This document shows positions 46,436-58,400 of a stretch of 64,000 nucleotides of DNA, in pieces. Numbering within the stretch: position 1 is the stretch's first letter; each line of letters starts with the position of its first letter. The translations under genes and the position numbers were made by a program. The notes beneath the pieces are model-generated. The model saw nothing but the letters and a program-made list of their open reading frames with translations. It was not told the DNA's origin and did not search any database. The stretch comes from Histoplasma ohiense. Taxonomy: Eukaryota; Ascomycota; Eurotiomycetes; Onygenales; Ajellomycetaceae. Where the stretch lies: contig JAEVHH010000005.1 in the NCBI GenBank assembly GCA_017607445.1, positions 4,097,001-4,161,000 on the forward strand, written 5' to 3'.

Positions 46436-47628
46436 TATTTTGATTGGGTGGAGTCATTGAACTTTGTAGTGTCATTTCATCTGTGTTTGTTTTGTGATCT
46501 ATTATCAGCATTATTTCTGTTGTTAAAGCTTTGAGTGGGGTTTTTGAAATTTGACTTCTCTTTAAGCTTCTTCTGTCTCTCTGACAGATTCGATTCTGCC
46601 ATTGCAAGTTTATATAGAGTGGCATCATAGCTTAACTCTTCCAATTTGGTTGCATATTTGTCGAATTCTCGGTGAATGGAAGGTAGAACTTTCATATAGA
46701 GGTGTGATTTCTGATGGTATTTGCTATAAGAATGCCACAGACACTCTTCAATTGATTGTAAGTGTGAAGCAAATTGTTGAACTGTCTGATCTTCTTGTTG
46801 CTCTGTTTTTCAGTACTGTCTATCAGCATCTCAGAAACTTCTATCTGGATCAGTGACTTGACATTGCATTCAACTAACAAATTCTTCCCATGGTGGCAAA
46901 GTCCACATATCATGTGTATGTTGATACCAATGTTGTTGCATTTCGACATTGAAATGAGTAATGGCTTCGATGATCTTTCGATGGTTGTGTTTGTTGTAGT
47001 AATCAAGATCACTGGTATGGAAAGTGATAGCAGCTGTAACAAAGTTTTTGAATTCTTTCATGTTTTGACCTTGGAACTTTTTCACATCTCTCTGAGAAGA
47101 GTGACTGCTCATGCTGGGATCTTGAAGTTCTAATTGTCAAAGTGGTACCTGACTACATCTCCCACTGACAGTAGTCATGGTGCTTTTCACTAAGGTGTTG
47201 AGCACTTGTAGTGTGGCTTCTGGTGATCTGAGAATACTGGTGGTGTTATTGTGGTTATCATTCATGCTAGTTGCATCTCTACTGTGGTTTGGATGTGCTT
47301 CTAGCATATTTTGAGTGGCTGGAATTGTTTCATCCAATTCTTGTAGTAAAGTGTCACACTGCTGTTGGAGTTCTTGCAATTCTTTCTCAGTCTGTAATTT
47401 TTTGATTCTTCTGGCCACAGCTATCTTCTCAGTCTTGATTGCACTGAGATCTTCAGAAGAGGTATTCTCTTCTGAACTATGCTCAGAGTTCAATTCCATA
47501 GAGAAAGGTGATGCTTGTTGTGCACTTTCAGTGGCAGGAGTGTGTGTTTTGCAGTTTTCTTTTATGGTGTTTGTTGCTTCAGATTCGGTGGTAGCATGAG
47601 TACAGCAGGTGCTGTGGGTAGAGGCCAT
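46297..47628 (-). pseudogene. gag: Element B gag
   Basis: Starts MASTHSTCC at 47628 and ends at TAA 46297-46299: 443 codons, five TGAs, no other stops. Acidic, coiled-coil-like N-terminus (K-K-L-Q-T-E-K-E-L-Q-E-L-Q-Q-Q), capsid-type middle part, and zinc knuckle C-C-Y-C-K-Q-P-G-H-T-I-N-S-C near 46400-46440. pol overlaps its end in the -1 frame (open from 46435), so a -1 ribosomal shift is the likely expression mode. The TGAs at F-V-S-*-M and R-Q-Y-*-K are Trp-like positions. Confidence 0.82.
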
Positions 47629-47675
47629 GACTATTACTCAATGAACTGTCTCTCAAAGATTGAGTGATTAGAAAC

Positions 47676-47938
47676 TGTGAGGTGTAGTGACAGTGTGAAG
47701 AGTAACAGTAGAAGATAGTTTATAGTGTAGTGGAGATAATAGTAATATATTGTAGAGTGTAATATAGTAGCATAATGTAGTGTAGCTAATCACTAAGGAA
47801 GAAAAGAAAGAGAAAGAAGATGTGTGAAATACATACATTGATATATATATACATATAGAAATAGTGGTAGCGAGAGTATAATGGAAAGAGGTAAGAATAA
47901 GCGAAGATAATAAGGAAATAATAAACGAGTGCATTACA
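47676..47938 (-). repeat. Element B 5' LTR
   Basis: 263 bp, read on the minus strand. Its pyrimidine-rich tract (tctttctcttcttt type) leads to agtgattag. Just inside the LTR the element has gtttCTAATCACTcaatc, a 9-nt complement of that site, so a self-priming arrangement is possible here too. Confidence 0.9.
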
Positions 47939-48309
47939 ACATCGCCGAACATAGCATCACCAACATCATATCAGATTTGAAATCAAGACATTATCTTGCC
48001 ACTTGCATCATACTACACCATCTACATCATAGCAAGTTTGATTTGTTTACAATACTGTGTATATAGATAGCAGCTGGCTCAATCTTCTAGAAGTCAGCAG
48101 ATCATTCTGTTTTAATTTGACCTCTACATTCTATGATATCAATATTAATCCAAATCCTCTTCAATATATTACCATATTATCTTCTACAACTTAATCCTTG
48201 CAGAGTCTTAAGAATTTCTTGTGATATAAGCAGCTAATTCTCATACTGCTGCTTACAGTTTGATCCACTCAATCCCTTACCTCTTCAAGGATTGAGTATT
48301 CTAATCATT

Positions 48310-49487
48310 ATGTTCAAGGCTGATCCACTCTTGAATACTTCTTGATCAGCAGTTGTTGAGCTAGCAGCATCTGCAATATCTGCCTCAGCTAATCAGCAGA
48401 AAATTCAGCTTGCTGATTCATCTGTCTATTATGACAGCAATCTACATGAATATCATATATTCATAAGAGCTCTCAAATGCATATATAAGTTGAACCCAAC
48501 TCAATATGATATTGATGAAGTCAAGATCATTTATGCTTTGAGATGGTTACAGAAAACAATCAAAACTACTTGAGCTACTAAAGAGAGAGAGCTTGAAAGA
48601 TTAAATCAATCTTTCTCATAGAAGAACTTTAAGAAATTCCTGCACAATGATCTGGAGAATGTCTGCAACCACAGCTTTACAGCAGTGATTTGCTTTGAAG
48701 AATTAAAGCAATCACTGAACCAATCAGTTCAACAATTTGTCTTCAGATTTAATGAGATTTGCAATGATCTAGCAATCAATATAGAAGAACTATTTGCTCA
48801 ATTATTCTTTGCTAAATTATCATCAGCAATATAAGATCAAATTCAAACTCATCATGATTCTTCTATCAATCAAGCCAAATTGATTGTGCTAGTTGCTTGA
48901 ATTCAAGCTGTTAATAGAAGTCATGCTAGAAGGAGTAACAACAAACAAGAATCCTCTTCACAAAATAGATATCAGAAGAGTGATGATAAACACAGAATCA
49001 AGTGATTCTCTGATGACTCTTTTTCAAAGGCTCAACAGAATCTAATCTCAGCTGAAAAGTTTATTATAGAGAAACATCAACACTGCATGAATAATAATCT
49101 TTGCTTATTCTGTGAGAAGACAGATCATCTTCTTAAGAATTGTAATAAGAAGAAAAAACAAACTCAAATCACAGACAAATCAAAACCCACATCTATGATA
49201 GCTCATATCACTAAAACTCAGAATGATGAGAAGTGACTAGATGGTAGATTTTATATATACATCACTATTCAACTAAACATCTCTAATGATTCTGAGCTGA
49301 TTCAATGTCTAGTCAATTCTGAAGCAGATTTCAATTATATCTCTCATACTTATGCTACTTCTAAAGAATGAAAACAGATTGGACCACCATCTCAAGTGCA
49401 ATATTCTGATGAATGATGAGGATATCAATATGGCATTGTTGATGCTATCTATAGAGCCACTGATGGGCTAGATGAAACTCAAGCAAG
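48310..49487 (+). pseudogene. gag: Element C gag (broken)
   Basis: Open from ATG 48310 with the first TGA at codon 12. Capsid-like region (F-I-R-A-L-K-C-I-Y-K-L near 48456; V-Q-Q-F-V-F-R-F-N-E near 48730) and zinc knuckle C-L-F-C-E-K-T-D-H-L-L-K-N-C near 49095-49145. It carries one TAG (near 48620) and one TAA (near 48832) besides TGAs. A4 interrupts the reading frame after a protease-like segment; the target duplication is CAAAC. Confidence 0.75.
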
Positions 49488-49492
49488 CAAAC

Positions 49493-49963
49493 TGTAACGG
49501 GCGTACTTCGATTAACGATTTGGTACTATCCTAATTACAGATTACAAATTGATTAAGGAAAGAAAGAGAAAAGAAATCAGAAGAAAAGGTCATATAAAGA
49601 GGGTTCTTATAGAGGAAAGTTCAGAGCAGAAGAATATCAGAAGCCGCTTCACAGTGGAGTGCAGAGCAGAAGAATATTAAAAGGTACACATAAGAATCAT
49701 TAGAAGCTACACAAGTGTGGAACATGGAGTGAGGGAATCATTGAGAGCTACACGGGAGAATCATTAGAGACTATATGAGCACAGAGCACAGAGTGAAAGA
49801 ATGTTAAGAGCTACACAGAAGAATTATTAGAAACTATGCAAGCACAGAGCACAGAGCAGAAGAACATCGAGGGTTATATGAGATCACAACAGCCAGAAAC
49901 AAGCAGATGCAGAAGGAGAGTTGATTGCATAAGTTAATTACTAACAGATGCTAACCCATCACA
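49493..49963 (-). repeat. A4 3' LTR
   Basis: TGTAACGGGCG...CATCACA on the plus strand. It keeps CpG in its first 35 bases but is strongly depleted at the other end; its partner LTR shows the opposite pattern. Confidence 0.92.
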
Positions 49964-49969
49964 TTATCC

Positions 49970-52900
49970 CCCTCTATCAGAGTGAGTGAGGACTCATAGA
50001 TGTCGAGGGCGGCGGTGTTCTTCAAGATGAATGTGGGTTCCCAGATCAGATGATTGTATTCTACTCATTTGACAAGGTATTTGCAGCAGCAGTGATTGAT
50101 TCTATTGTCAAGAATTGCTTCAATTTCCCACTCAAGTTTGTTGTCTTCTTCTATGATGACAGATGACTGTCAATCAGAGATTCTCTGTGAGGGGAATGAA
50201 TTCTCAGCTGTGGGTTGGAGCAGGTTCATATGAAAGACATCATGAATGTCAGACAGAGTGTCAAGTCAATAATTGTGTGTGTCTAGCACTTCCTTCACCA
50301 TATACTTGGTGTGGCAGTAATCTAGTGTATGTGAGGGGTGGTTCATTCTTATATTCTTGAGATTCAGTCAGACTTTGTCTTCTACATGATATTGAATTGC
50401 AGAACTTCTTCTGATGTTCACTTGATTCTCATAATCTTGCTGAACACTGATCATTGAAGCTTCTGCTCATTCACAGACTTTCTTCAGCTTACTCATGATA
50501 TTCTCTGCTGTCTGTATGAGGCTGTGGGTGTACGCAGTTTCTCAGAGAGTCTCAGGAAAGTTCAGAATCTCTAAGTTATATTCATGTAGAAGAAAGAATG
50601 AGCTTACATCTGTTGTAGTGAAATCTCAACCATTAATCACAATCTCAGCATGCAGCAGCAGATTGCTTCAGTTGTCTTGTGCATAATTGCAGAACTTACA
50701 GAGGATGTTCTTTATCATTTATATCATTCTCTCAGTAGCTCCATCAGTCTCTGAGTGGTACACTGTTGACAACTTTTGTTTGATTCTTAGCAATTGGCAT
50801 ATGCAGGCTCAGAGTGCATTGATGAATTGACTGTCTCTATCTGACACAATGAATGAAGACAGACTATGTATACAATAGAACAGGCTTCTGACAAAGACAT
50901 CTGCAACTACTTCAGTGTTCATCTTGTCACAGAGCTGTAGTATTACATCCTTGCTGAGTCAGTCAACAATGACTAGAATGTTTGTAGAACCTTCACTCTC
51001 AGGCAAGGAAACTGCAAAATCAATAGCTATATCATATTAAGTTCAGTTGGGGACAGATAGAAGCTTCAGCATCTCTTTTCAGCATTCACACTATATCATC
51101 ACTGAACTGCAGTGATCACAGTTGTGTATGAACCAGTATATATCTTTCAATATATCTGATCAGTAGAATTCTTGAGTGATGATGTTGTACATGATTTTGC
51201 ATTCTGAGTGTTCAGTCATCAGTGAGTCATGAATTTCTTGCATAATCCATGTTCATAGAGATTCTGAATCAGAGACCCATCATCTATCTCAAAAGCATAA
51301 GCAGTTGTCATTGTCAATTGAATATACTGAGATATCTGTTCTTGAGTATACATCTGTGGGGAATTGAGATGCTTTGCTTCATATGACTTTGATGACTTGT
51401 TGTCAGAATTCATCTGCTTCTGCTGCTAGTCTCCATTGTTCTTTGAGTGAGGGTTCTTGGGCTTGGAACTGATTGATATGTATATGGGGTTTGTCTGGTT
51501 GTGTAGAACTTTCTATGATTGTGAGGTCAATTAACTGATGCTCTTAGTGTTTTCATCTGTCATCTAAGTCATCAGATGACATATCTTGTTCTCAGCAGAA
51601 CAGAGCATCCACAAGAGTGTTCTCTACTTCAGATTGATAACAAATTGTGAACAAAAAACAGCTAAGGAACAATGATCAACACATATGTCTCTCAGTGAGT
51701 TTACAAGTGATTGTGAAGTATTCTAAGTTCTTATGATCAGTAACAATCTCAAACTTCTCAACACTCATGAGTTCAGACTTTCATTTCTCAAGACATCATA
51801 TGATTGCTAGAAGCTTCTTGTCATAGATCTCATAGTTGCATTCAGCAAGTGACATCTTTTTCAAGATGAAGGCACAAGGTTATAGAACACCTTCATTATC
51901 ATATTGCATTAGTGTCTCATCTACTACATAATTCAAGATATCTGTTTCAAGAATCATATGCTTATCTGAATCAAATGATTGCAGCATTGAGGTGCTTGTG
52001 AACATACACTTCAGCTTTTTGAATGCTGCATTCACTTCATCAGTCCATTGAAATATGGTGTCTTTTCAGATCAGATCCATCAGTGATTGTACAATATCAG
52101 AGAAGTCTTTGATGAATCTTCAGTAGAAGTTGACAAATTCTAGAAAGCTTCTAGTCTCTTTTATCAAGACTGATGTCTCTCAGTTGAGGATTGCTTCCAC
52201 CTTCTTAGAATCCATGCATACATCTTTTTCAGCTTCAATGATGAATCCTAGATAGATCATAGACTTGATCTCAAAGTCACATTTGTCAATATTCACTTGC
52301 AGTTCAGCTTTTCATAGACAGTCAAGCATTTGTCATATATGCTTACAGTGCTCAGTGAGCAATTCATCAGTGAAGATCAAGATATCATTCATGTACACTG
52401 AGGTGATCTCATTGAGCAGGTCTCATAGAGCTCAGTTAATGTATTTCTGAAACATACTTGAAGCATTCACTAATTCAAAAAGGATCACTGTTCATTTGTA
52501 TAATCTGTAACACATATGAAAGGCAGTTAGCCATTCATCACCTTCATTAATCCTTATCTTGTAGAAGGCTGCAGAGATGTCAAGTTTTGTAAATCATTTT
52601 GCTTTTTCTATTCATTCAAGCATTTCATTGATGAGTGGAAGGAGGTATCAGTCCTTCCATGTAATCTTGTTGAGTTCTCAATAGTCAACACAGAATTGTA
52701 AGTCTTCTTCTGATTTCTTTGCAAACAGTACAGATGCTACAGTGAATGAGTTGCTAATACAAATGAAGTCTTTGTCTAGTAATCTGTTGAGTATTTTTCA
52801 TAGAACAAGAAGCTCATTGTGTGACATGCTGTAGAGAGGACTTCAGAGTGGTTGTGGATTCTTATCATCTTTCTTGATGAGCTCAATTATATGATCTATG

Positions 52901-53520
52901 CTGGGTTCTCAGTGAGAAGAAAGCTTTTCAGCTTCTTTCTCATCAAACACATCTGTGAAGTCTTCATACAATTTGAGTAGTTTCTTGCACAGTTTCTTGA
53001 GATTTTTGAGTTCTAACTTTTCTAATGCTTTCTTGATATTCATCATGCTAGCAGTGAACACTTGGATGTTCTTCTTTTCATACACTTGACAGATTAGTAG
53101 TTTGTACACTTCCACTGATATCTGAGTGAGATCAGCAGTTCTATCAACATCCTTCTTATAAACACAGTCACCTTCTGAGAAAATAAGGCAGCAGTTGTAT
53201 GTGTCCAACAAGATTTCAAATTCTGTGAGTCATGATAGGCTGAGCATTAGATTGTACTCAAGATCTTGTATTTCATATACATATACATTCTTTTTCTCAT
53301 GTTCTTCTACATTGACATTAAATCTTATCATGTTGTAGAAGGTGGATCCTCTGAGGCTGTCAAATTCACTGAGCTTACACAGTTTGAAAAAGGGGATACA
53401 CTGAAGCTTATGCTTCTCAATCAGCTGAGTGTCTATAAGAGCATAGTGAAGGAAACCACTGTCTATCATTGTTCATACATTGACTAAGTTATTTACAATG
53501 ACAGAGACTATGATTGCATC
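49970..53520 (-). pseudogene. pol: A4 pol: protease, RT, RNase H, integrase, chromodomain
   Basis: Read on the minus strand. Protease A-M-I-D-S-G near 53455-53470, followed by an open linker (52909-53211). RT L-Q-F-C-V-D-Y near 52690; V-Y-M-N-D-I-L-I-F near 52375-52400. RNase H I-Y-D-K-K-L-L-A-I near 51815. Integrase zinc cysteines near 51115 and core region 50780-51080. Chromodomain W-E-I-E-A-I-L-D-N near 50110. F-Q-W-T-D-E (near 52050) keeps TGG, while L-Y-K-W (near 52496) has TGA; A2 has TGA at both sites. Confidence 0.8.
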
Positions 53521-53559
53521 TGCTTGCATCTTCTGCTCAAATCTTCAGCTAGTTTTTTG

Positions 53560-54596
53560 CTTCTTGAGCTCTTGTCTGTATTTTAGAGTGAGAGCTTGTC
53601 TTTTCTCTGTTCTTGTCTATTCATGAGTGACACAGCATTCATGCATGTGGGGGTTTTACTCAGAGTGATTGTATTCAGACATTGGTTTGTGAAGTGCTCT
53701 GACTTGTCACAGTGTATACAGACTTCTCTGATAATTCAGTCAGTGGCATTCTTCTCTGAGATGTTGGGGACCCTCAGATGGCTTGTGTTCACATGTGGGA
53801 CCCAGTTCATTGATTCTGATTTAGAGGTGGGGGGTGCTGCAGAGCAGTTCAGAGCATATATATTTATTCAGTGAAATTCTCTACAATTTTGAAGCACATG
53901 GAACTGAGACAGATCATTGTTCAATAGATGAAGATCAGCACAGAATTCACTGTATGTTAAGAGCTTCAGACACTCTATACTTTGATTATGCAATTGAAAG
54001 TTCAAATTCTTGAACAACATGTTGATTTTGATAGCATTGTCTCAGTCTTGCCCATCTGCTTCTAGAAGCTTGTGATTGAATTCAGAAAGATAAATTGCCA
54101 ACACAACATTCATCTGACAAGTCTGATTTAGCCAGTCCAACATCTTGACTTAAAGTGTAGAATTGAGGAAGAGAGAGTTGAGTTGTTGAAAGACTAGCTC
54201 TGATGTACACTGATGATTCTGACAATGACTCATTCAGGGTTGGAATTTTGCTAACACATCATCATTCAATCTGCTATGGATATACCACACCTGATTGAAT
54301 AGTGAGCCTATTGCTCATCCATCGATGTCCAATTTGGTGTTCACTTTTGACTTCCATGTGAGGTAGAGCACTAGGTCTCTCTTGTATTTATTGAGAATTG
54401 AGAGCTTCTCTCTTGGAGGCTTTTCATGAGACATAGATGTAGGAGGAATGGTGAATGTGGGAGTGCTCATCTCAGCAAGTCATCATTGCAATTCAGCCAT
54501 CTGTAGCACCTGCTGCTGGAGAATGCTTCATAGGTCTAAGTTATCATCCACTGCATTTGGGTGTGGTGGGTGTTTGTAGAATTGCTTGTAGTTCAT
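53560..54596 (-). pseudogene. gag: A4 gag (broken)
   Basis: Start MNYKQFYKH at 54596 on the minus strand. Capsid-like region and zinc knuckle C-I-H-C-D-K-S-E-H-F-T-N-Q-C near 53690-53735. Premature stops are TGA with rare exceptions. This copy keeps more CCC/GGG runs than A1-A3 (for example ccaccccccc-type tracts near 53830), so it has been mutated less. Confidence 0.78.
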
Positions 54597-54948
54597 TTTG
54601 ATATCTAAGGACATATAATAATAAAAAAAGAAAAGGAATACTTGGTCCTCTCACAGGCACTATTCACAGTGTTGCAGCACTAAGCTTGGTCAAGCTTCTT
54701 TGTGAATGCTATTCACAGCATTACAGTTTGTAGGCACTCAGGCCTTGTAGAACACAGTTGATTGTGTTTTGAATGCTTAGACACAATGGTCTATATAACT
54801 AACAATAAAGACACTCAGGCCCACAAGGGATCTCTTGTAACAACTAGGCACTCAGGCCTGTAAACAACACACTCAGGTGTAAGAACTGGTAACAACACAC
54901 TCAGGTGTAAGAACTAATAACAAGACACTCAGGCCTTAAACACAGAAG

Positions 54949-54961
54949 AATCAATTTGTAA
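54949..54961 (-). promoter_or_regulatory. Primer-binding site of A4
   Basis: On the plus strand aatcaatttgtaa, i.e. TTACAAATTGATT directly after the LTR on the minus strand. The LTR holds the exact complement at about 55010-55022 (ttacaaattgatt on the plus strand). Confidence 0.7.
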
Positions 54962-55432
54962 TGTAATGAGCATACTTCAATTAATGATTTGGTACTATCC
55001 TAATTACAGATTACAAATTGATTAAGGAAAGAAAGAGAAAAGAAATCAGAAGAAAAGGTTGTATGAAGGGGGTTCTTATAGAGGAAAGTTCAGAGCAGAA
55101 GAATATCAGAAGCCACTCCACAGTGGAGCACAGAGTGGAAGAACATTAAGAGGTACACATAAGAATCATTAGAAGCTATGTGAGTGCAGAACATGGGGTG
55201 GGGGAATCATTGAGAGCTATGTGAGAGAATTGTTAGAGACTACACAAGCGCGGAGCACAGAGCGGAAGAACATTAAGAGCTATGTGGAAGAATTGTTAGA
55301 AACTACGTGAGCGCGGAGCATGGAGCGGAAGAACATCGAGGGTTACGCGAGGTCACAACGGCCAGGAACGAGCGGGTGCAGGAGGGGAGTTGGTTGCGTA
55401 AGTTAATTACTAACGGGTGCTAACCCGTCACA
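54962..55432 (-). repeat. A4 5' LTR with CpG-dense half
   Basis: 471 bp. 55240-55432 has dense CpG (gcgcggagc, acgcgaggtc, gagcgggtgc), close to what the family ancestor must have looked like. It is the reference used here to infer mutation direction. Confidence 0.92.
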
Positions 55433-55437
55433 CAAAC

Positions 55438-58400
55438 TTAGCTTTCATTCTGTTAATCTAGCAGATGAAGATCTTTATCTAGATCTTCCATGATTACAAA
55501 CAGTCAATCCTTTAATCAATTGAAAAGCATTATCATGATGATATTGAATCAGAGATACTAGAATTGAAATAACAGAATCAGAAGAATTTATCTGTTCTAT
55601 ACAAGAAACATCTACAACATCACTCTACTTTTGAAATGGCAATACTGAATCTTCTTCAGAATGACTATGTTCTATTAATGAAACTACTTTACCTCAAAAT
55701 CTACAAGATCTCTTAACTGAATTTAAAGATATCTTTTCTGCTGAAGCAGCAGCCAAGTTGAATGAGAACCTCATCATATCACATCATATTTGATTGCAAG
55801 ATGAAAAGGAATCCTCTTATGAACCTTTATACAACCTCTTGATAGCAGAACTAGATGCCTTACACAAATATCTAGAAGAAATGCTGTCACAGCAGTGAAT
55901 TCATTCTACAAAGAGCCCTGCTGCTGCATCTATTGTATTTGCAAAGAAAAAGAATGGAACTCTACATCTTTGCATAGATTATTGAGACCTTAACAAGATA
56001 ACTATAAAGAATTGATATTCAATCCCTTGCATTGAAGAAATGTTAGATTGATTACAGAGTGCTATCATCTTCTCTAAAATAGATCTCTGAGATGTCTACT
56101 ACTGCATATGAATAGCAGAAGAAGATGAATGGAAAACAGTGTTTTGAACTCAATACAGCAGCTATGAATTCTGAGTTATGCCTATGAGGCTCTGTAATAC
56201 TTCTGCTACATTTCAATCTTATATCAATGAAATGCTGAAAGGTCTAGTTGATATCTGTTGCATTGTTTACCTTGATGACATTCTTATCTATTCCCAAAAT
56301 ACCAAAGATCATACAAAACACCTTCAATTAATCTTTGAATGCTTATGAAAATATTGACTTTATGCTAAGGAAAGCAAATGCATCTTTTTCACTACTGAGG
56401 TTGAATTTCTTGGCTATATTGTATCACCTACTGGTATAGCCATGGATTGCAACCGAGTTGAAACTATTCTAAATTGGCTGGAATCTAAAGGTGTCTGTGA
56501 TATTCAAGTTTTCATAGAATTTGTGAACTTTTATTGCAGATTCATATATGCTTTTTCATGAATAGCTGCACCTCTTACAGATCTCCTTTGAAATGCTATG
56601 GATAAGCAAACTAAGTTCCAACTTAGTGATTCAGCAAGAAAAGCTTTTGTAAATTTGAAAGAAGTATTTGCACAAGCTATTCTACTGGTTCATTATGATC
56701 CGTGGAAGGAAACCCAAGTTGAAATGGATGCAAGCAAGAATGAAATTGCTGGTATTCTATCTCAACATCTAGAATCAGTACCAGAAACCTATCAAGAAGC
56801 TATGGAAATAGCATCAGAATGAAGCAAAGATATAGATAATTCAGTGTCTACTCAAAGAAAAGAGTGGAGGTTCATTGTATTCTTTTCACAGAAGCTTTCT
56901 GAAGCTTCTAGAAACTATGACACTCATGATTTGAAACTTCTGACTATAGTGATATCATTTCATCACTGATGACACTATCTGCAAGGCAATCTGTACTCAA
57001 TTCAGATCATAACTGATCATGATAATCTGAAATACTTTCTTAGTATCAAAAGCTTGAACAACTGTCAGATACATTGAGTGGAAGAGCTATCTGTTTATGA
57101 TTTCTATATGATCTATCAATCAGAACAGCTAAACCCTGTCAATTCATCTTCAAAATGTCTGAACTATATTATTTCTTCTGAGAATGTAGACTCAAAGCTG
57201 TCAATGCTGCTGATTCTACAGAAAAAAATCCATCAGAAACTTCATAGCTCTGATCAGAACAGCTTAGTAGATATCAAATTATCTTCAGTACAGAGAAGCT
57301 CAGATTGTTCTGCAGAGTATTCTTGTTTTCAAGGTTTCTTTGAAACTGACACTGAAGATCATGAACTTCTCATGTTATATCTAGCAGTAATGAAAGCTGC
57401 TGAGGATGAAACAGACCACAAACTGTCTACTAATTGACTTCTAGACTTCATTAAAGAATTACAGAAGAGGGATGTCTTTACTGTAACTTGAAGTCAAGAA
57501 GTTGAGAATAGTGTGAAGTCTGAAACTCTTAGAGAAGTCTTCAATACCTCTGAAGATTCTTCAATCATCTGATGAGTAGATGAAGATTGTGAACTTCTAC
57601 ATTGCAATCATGCTATCTACATTCCCCCTAGCAAAGCAATCACTCAGAAGTTATTATGAATACATCATGATGATCTCTGAGCAGGCCACTTTGATATTGC
57701 CAGAACTTTAGAGCTTCTACATCACAAATATTACTGAAATACACTCTGAAAAGATGTTGAAATGTATGTCAGAGAGTGTGATATCTGCCAGCATGTTAAA
57801 GCTAAAAGACATAAATCATATGAGCAACTTATCAAAATCTTCATGTCTACTAGACTGTTCAGTTCTCTTGCTATGGATTTCATTGTTGGATTACCACCAG
57901 TAATTTGAAAGGAAATCATCTATGATAGTATTTTGGTCATACTGGACTGCTATACTAAACTAGCTAAGTACTTCCCTTGCATGACTTCAATTACTGCTTC
58001 TGATTTTGCAGAGTTGTTCATAGATGCTATTCTAAGTGATTACAGTTCATCTTCATCTATCATATCTGATAGGGATAAGTTGTTTACCAGTCACTACTGG
58101 TCAACATTCTGTTATTATTTACAAGTTAAGCACAACCTGAGTACGGCATTCCACCCTCAAACCGATGGGCAAACAGAACGCCAGAACCAAACATTAGAGA
58201 ACTATTTACAAGCATACTTGAACTACCACCAGAATAATTGGGTGGATCTACTTCCGCAGGCACAATTCGCCTACAATTCTGTTTCTCAAGCATCTATTGC
58301 CCTTAGCTACAGCAAGGGTGAAGAAATTACAAGAGATACAAAGCAACCTCCAAGTCAAAGTCCAAAAATCCTTTGAAAAGCAAGTGGAATACTATAACAG

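Larger units (their letters stand above)
40565..47938 (-). mobile_element. Element B: minus-strand chromovirus, best preserved LTR element
   Basis: LTRs 40565-40827 and 47676-47938, each 263 bp, flanked by the 5-bp duplication ACATC (40560-40564 and 47939-47943). gag and pol occupy one frame each, with pol in the -1 frame. All premature stops are TGA. Between pol and the 3' LTR is a 1.7-kb segment with an antisense reading frame. The LTRs differ at only seven positions or clusters, all CpG, so this is a relatively recent insertion. Confidence 0.93.
40497..48257 (+). repeat. Element C 5' LTR, split by element B
   Basis: TGTAAGAAACCCGCAC... to 40564, then 47944 to ...GCTGCTTACA at 48257. The 3' LTR at 60486 is the matching uninterrupted copy: it reads gatatgacatcactgaacat across the B insertion point. 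This internal control proves the boundaries of B. Confidence 0.88.
49493..55432 (-). mobile_element. A4: family-A gypsy element, minus strand, best preserved family-A copy
   Basis: LTRs 49493-49963 and 54962-55432, both 471 bp. Target duplication CAAAC (49488-49492 and 55433-55437). Interior is complete, from the primer-binding site (54949-54961, reversed) to the polypurine tract (tatccccctctatc, reversed). The right end of the 5' LTR (55230-55432) keeps dense CpG, while the same part of the other LTR has lost nearly all of it. Confidence 0.92.

Noticed and set aside
46774..47599. Plus-strand reading frames of 119 and 94 codons
   Set aside because: They are shadows of element B gag, which has a long frame, a zinc knuckle and a proper TAA end on the minus strand.
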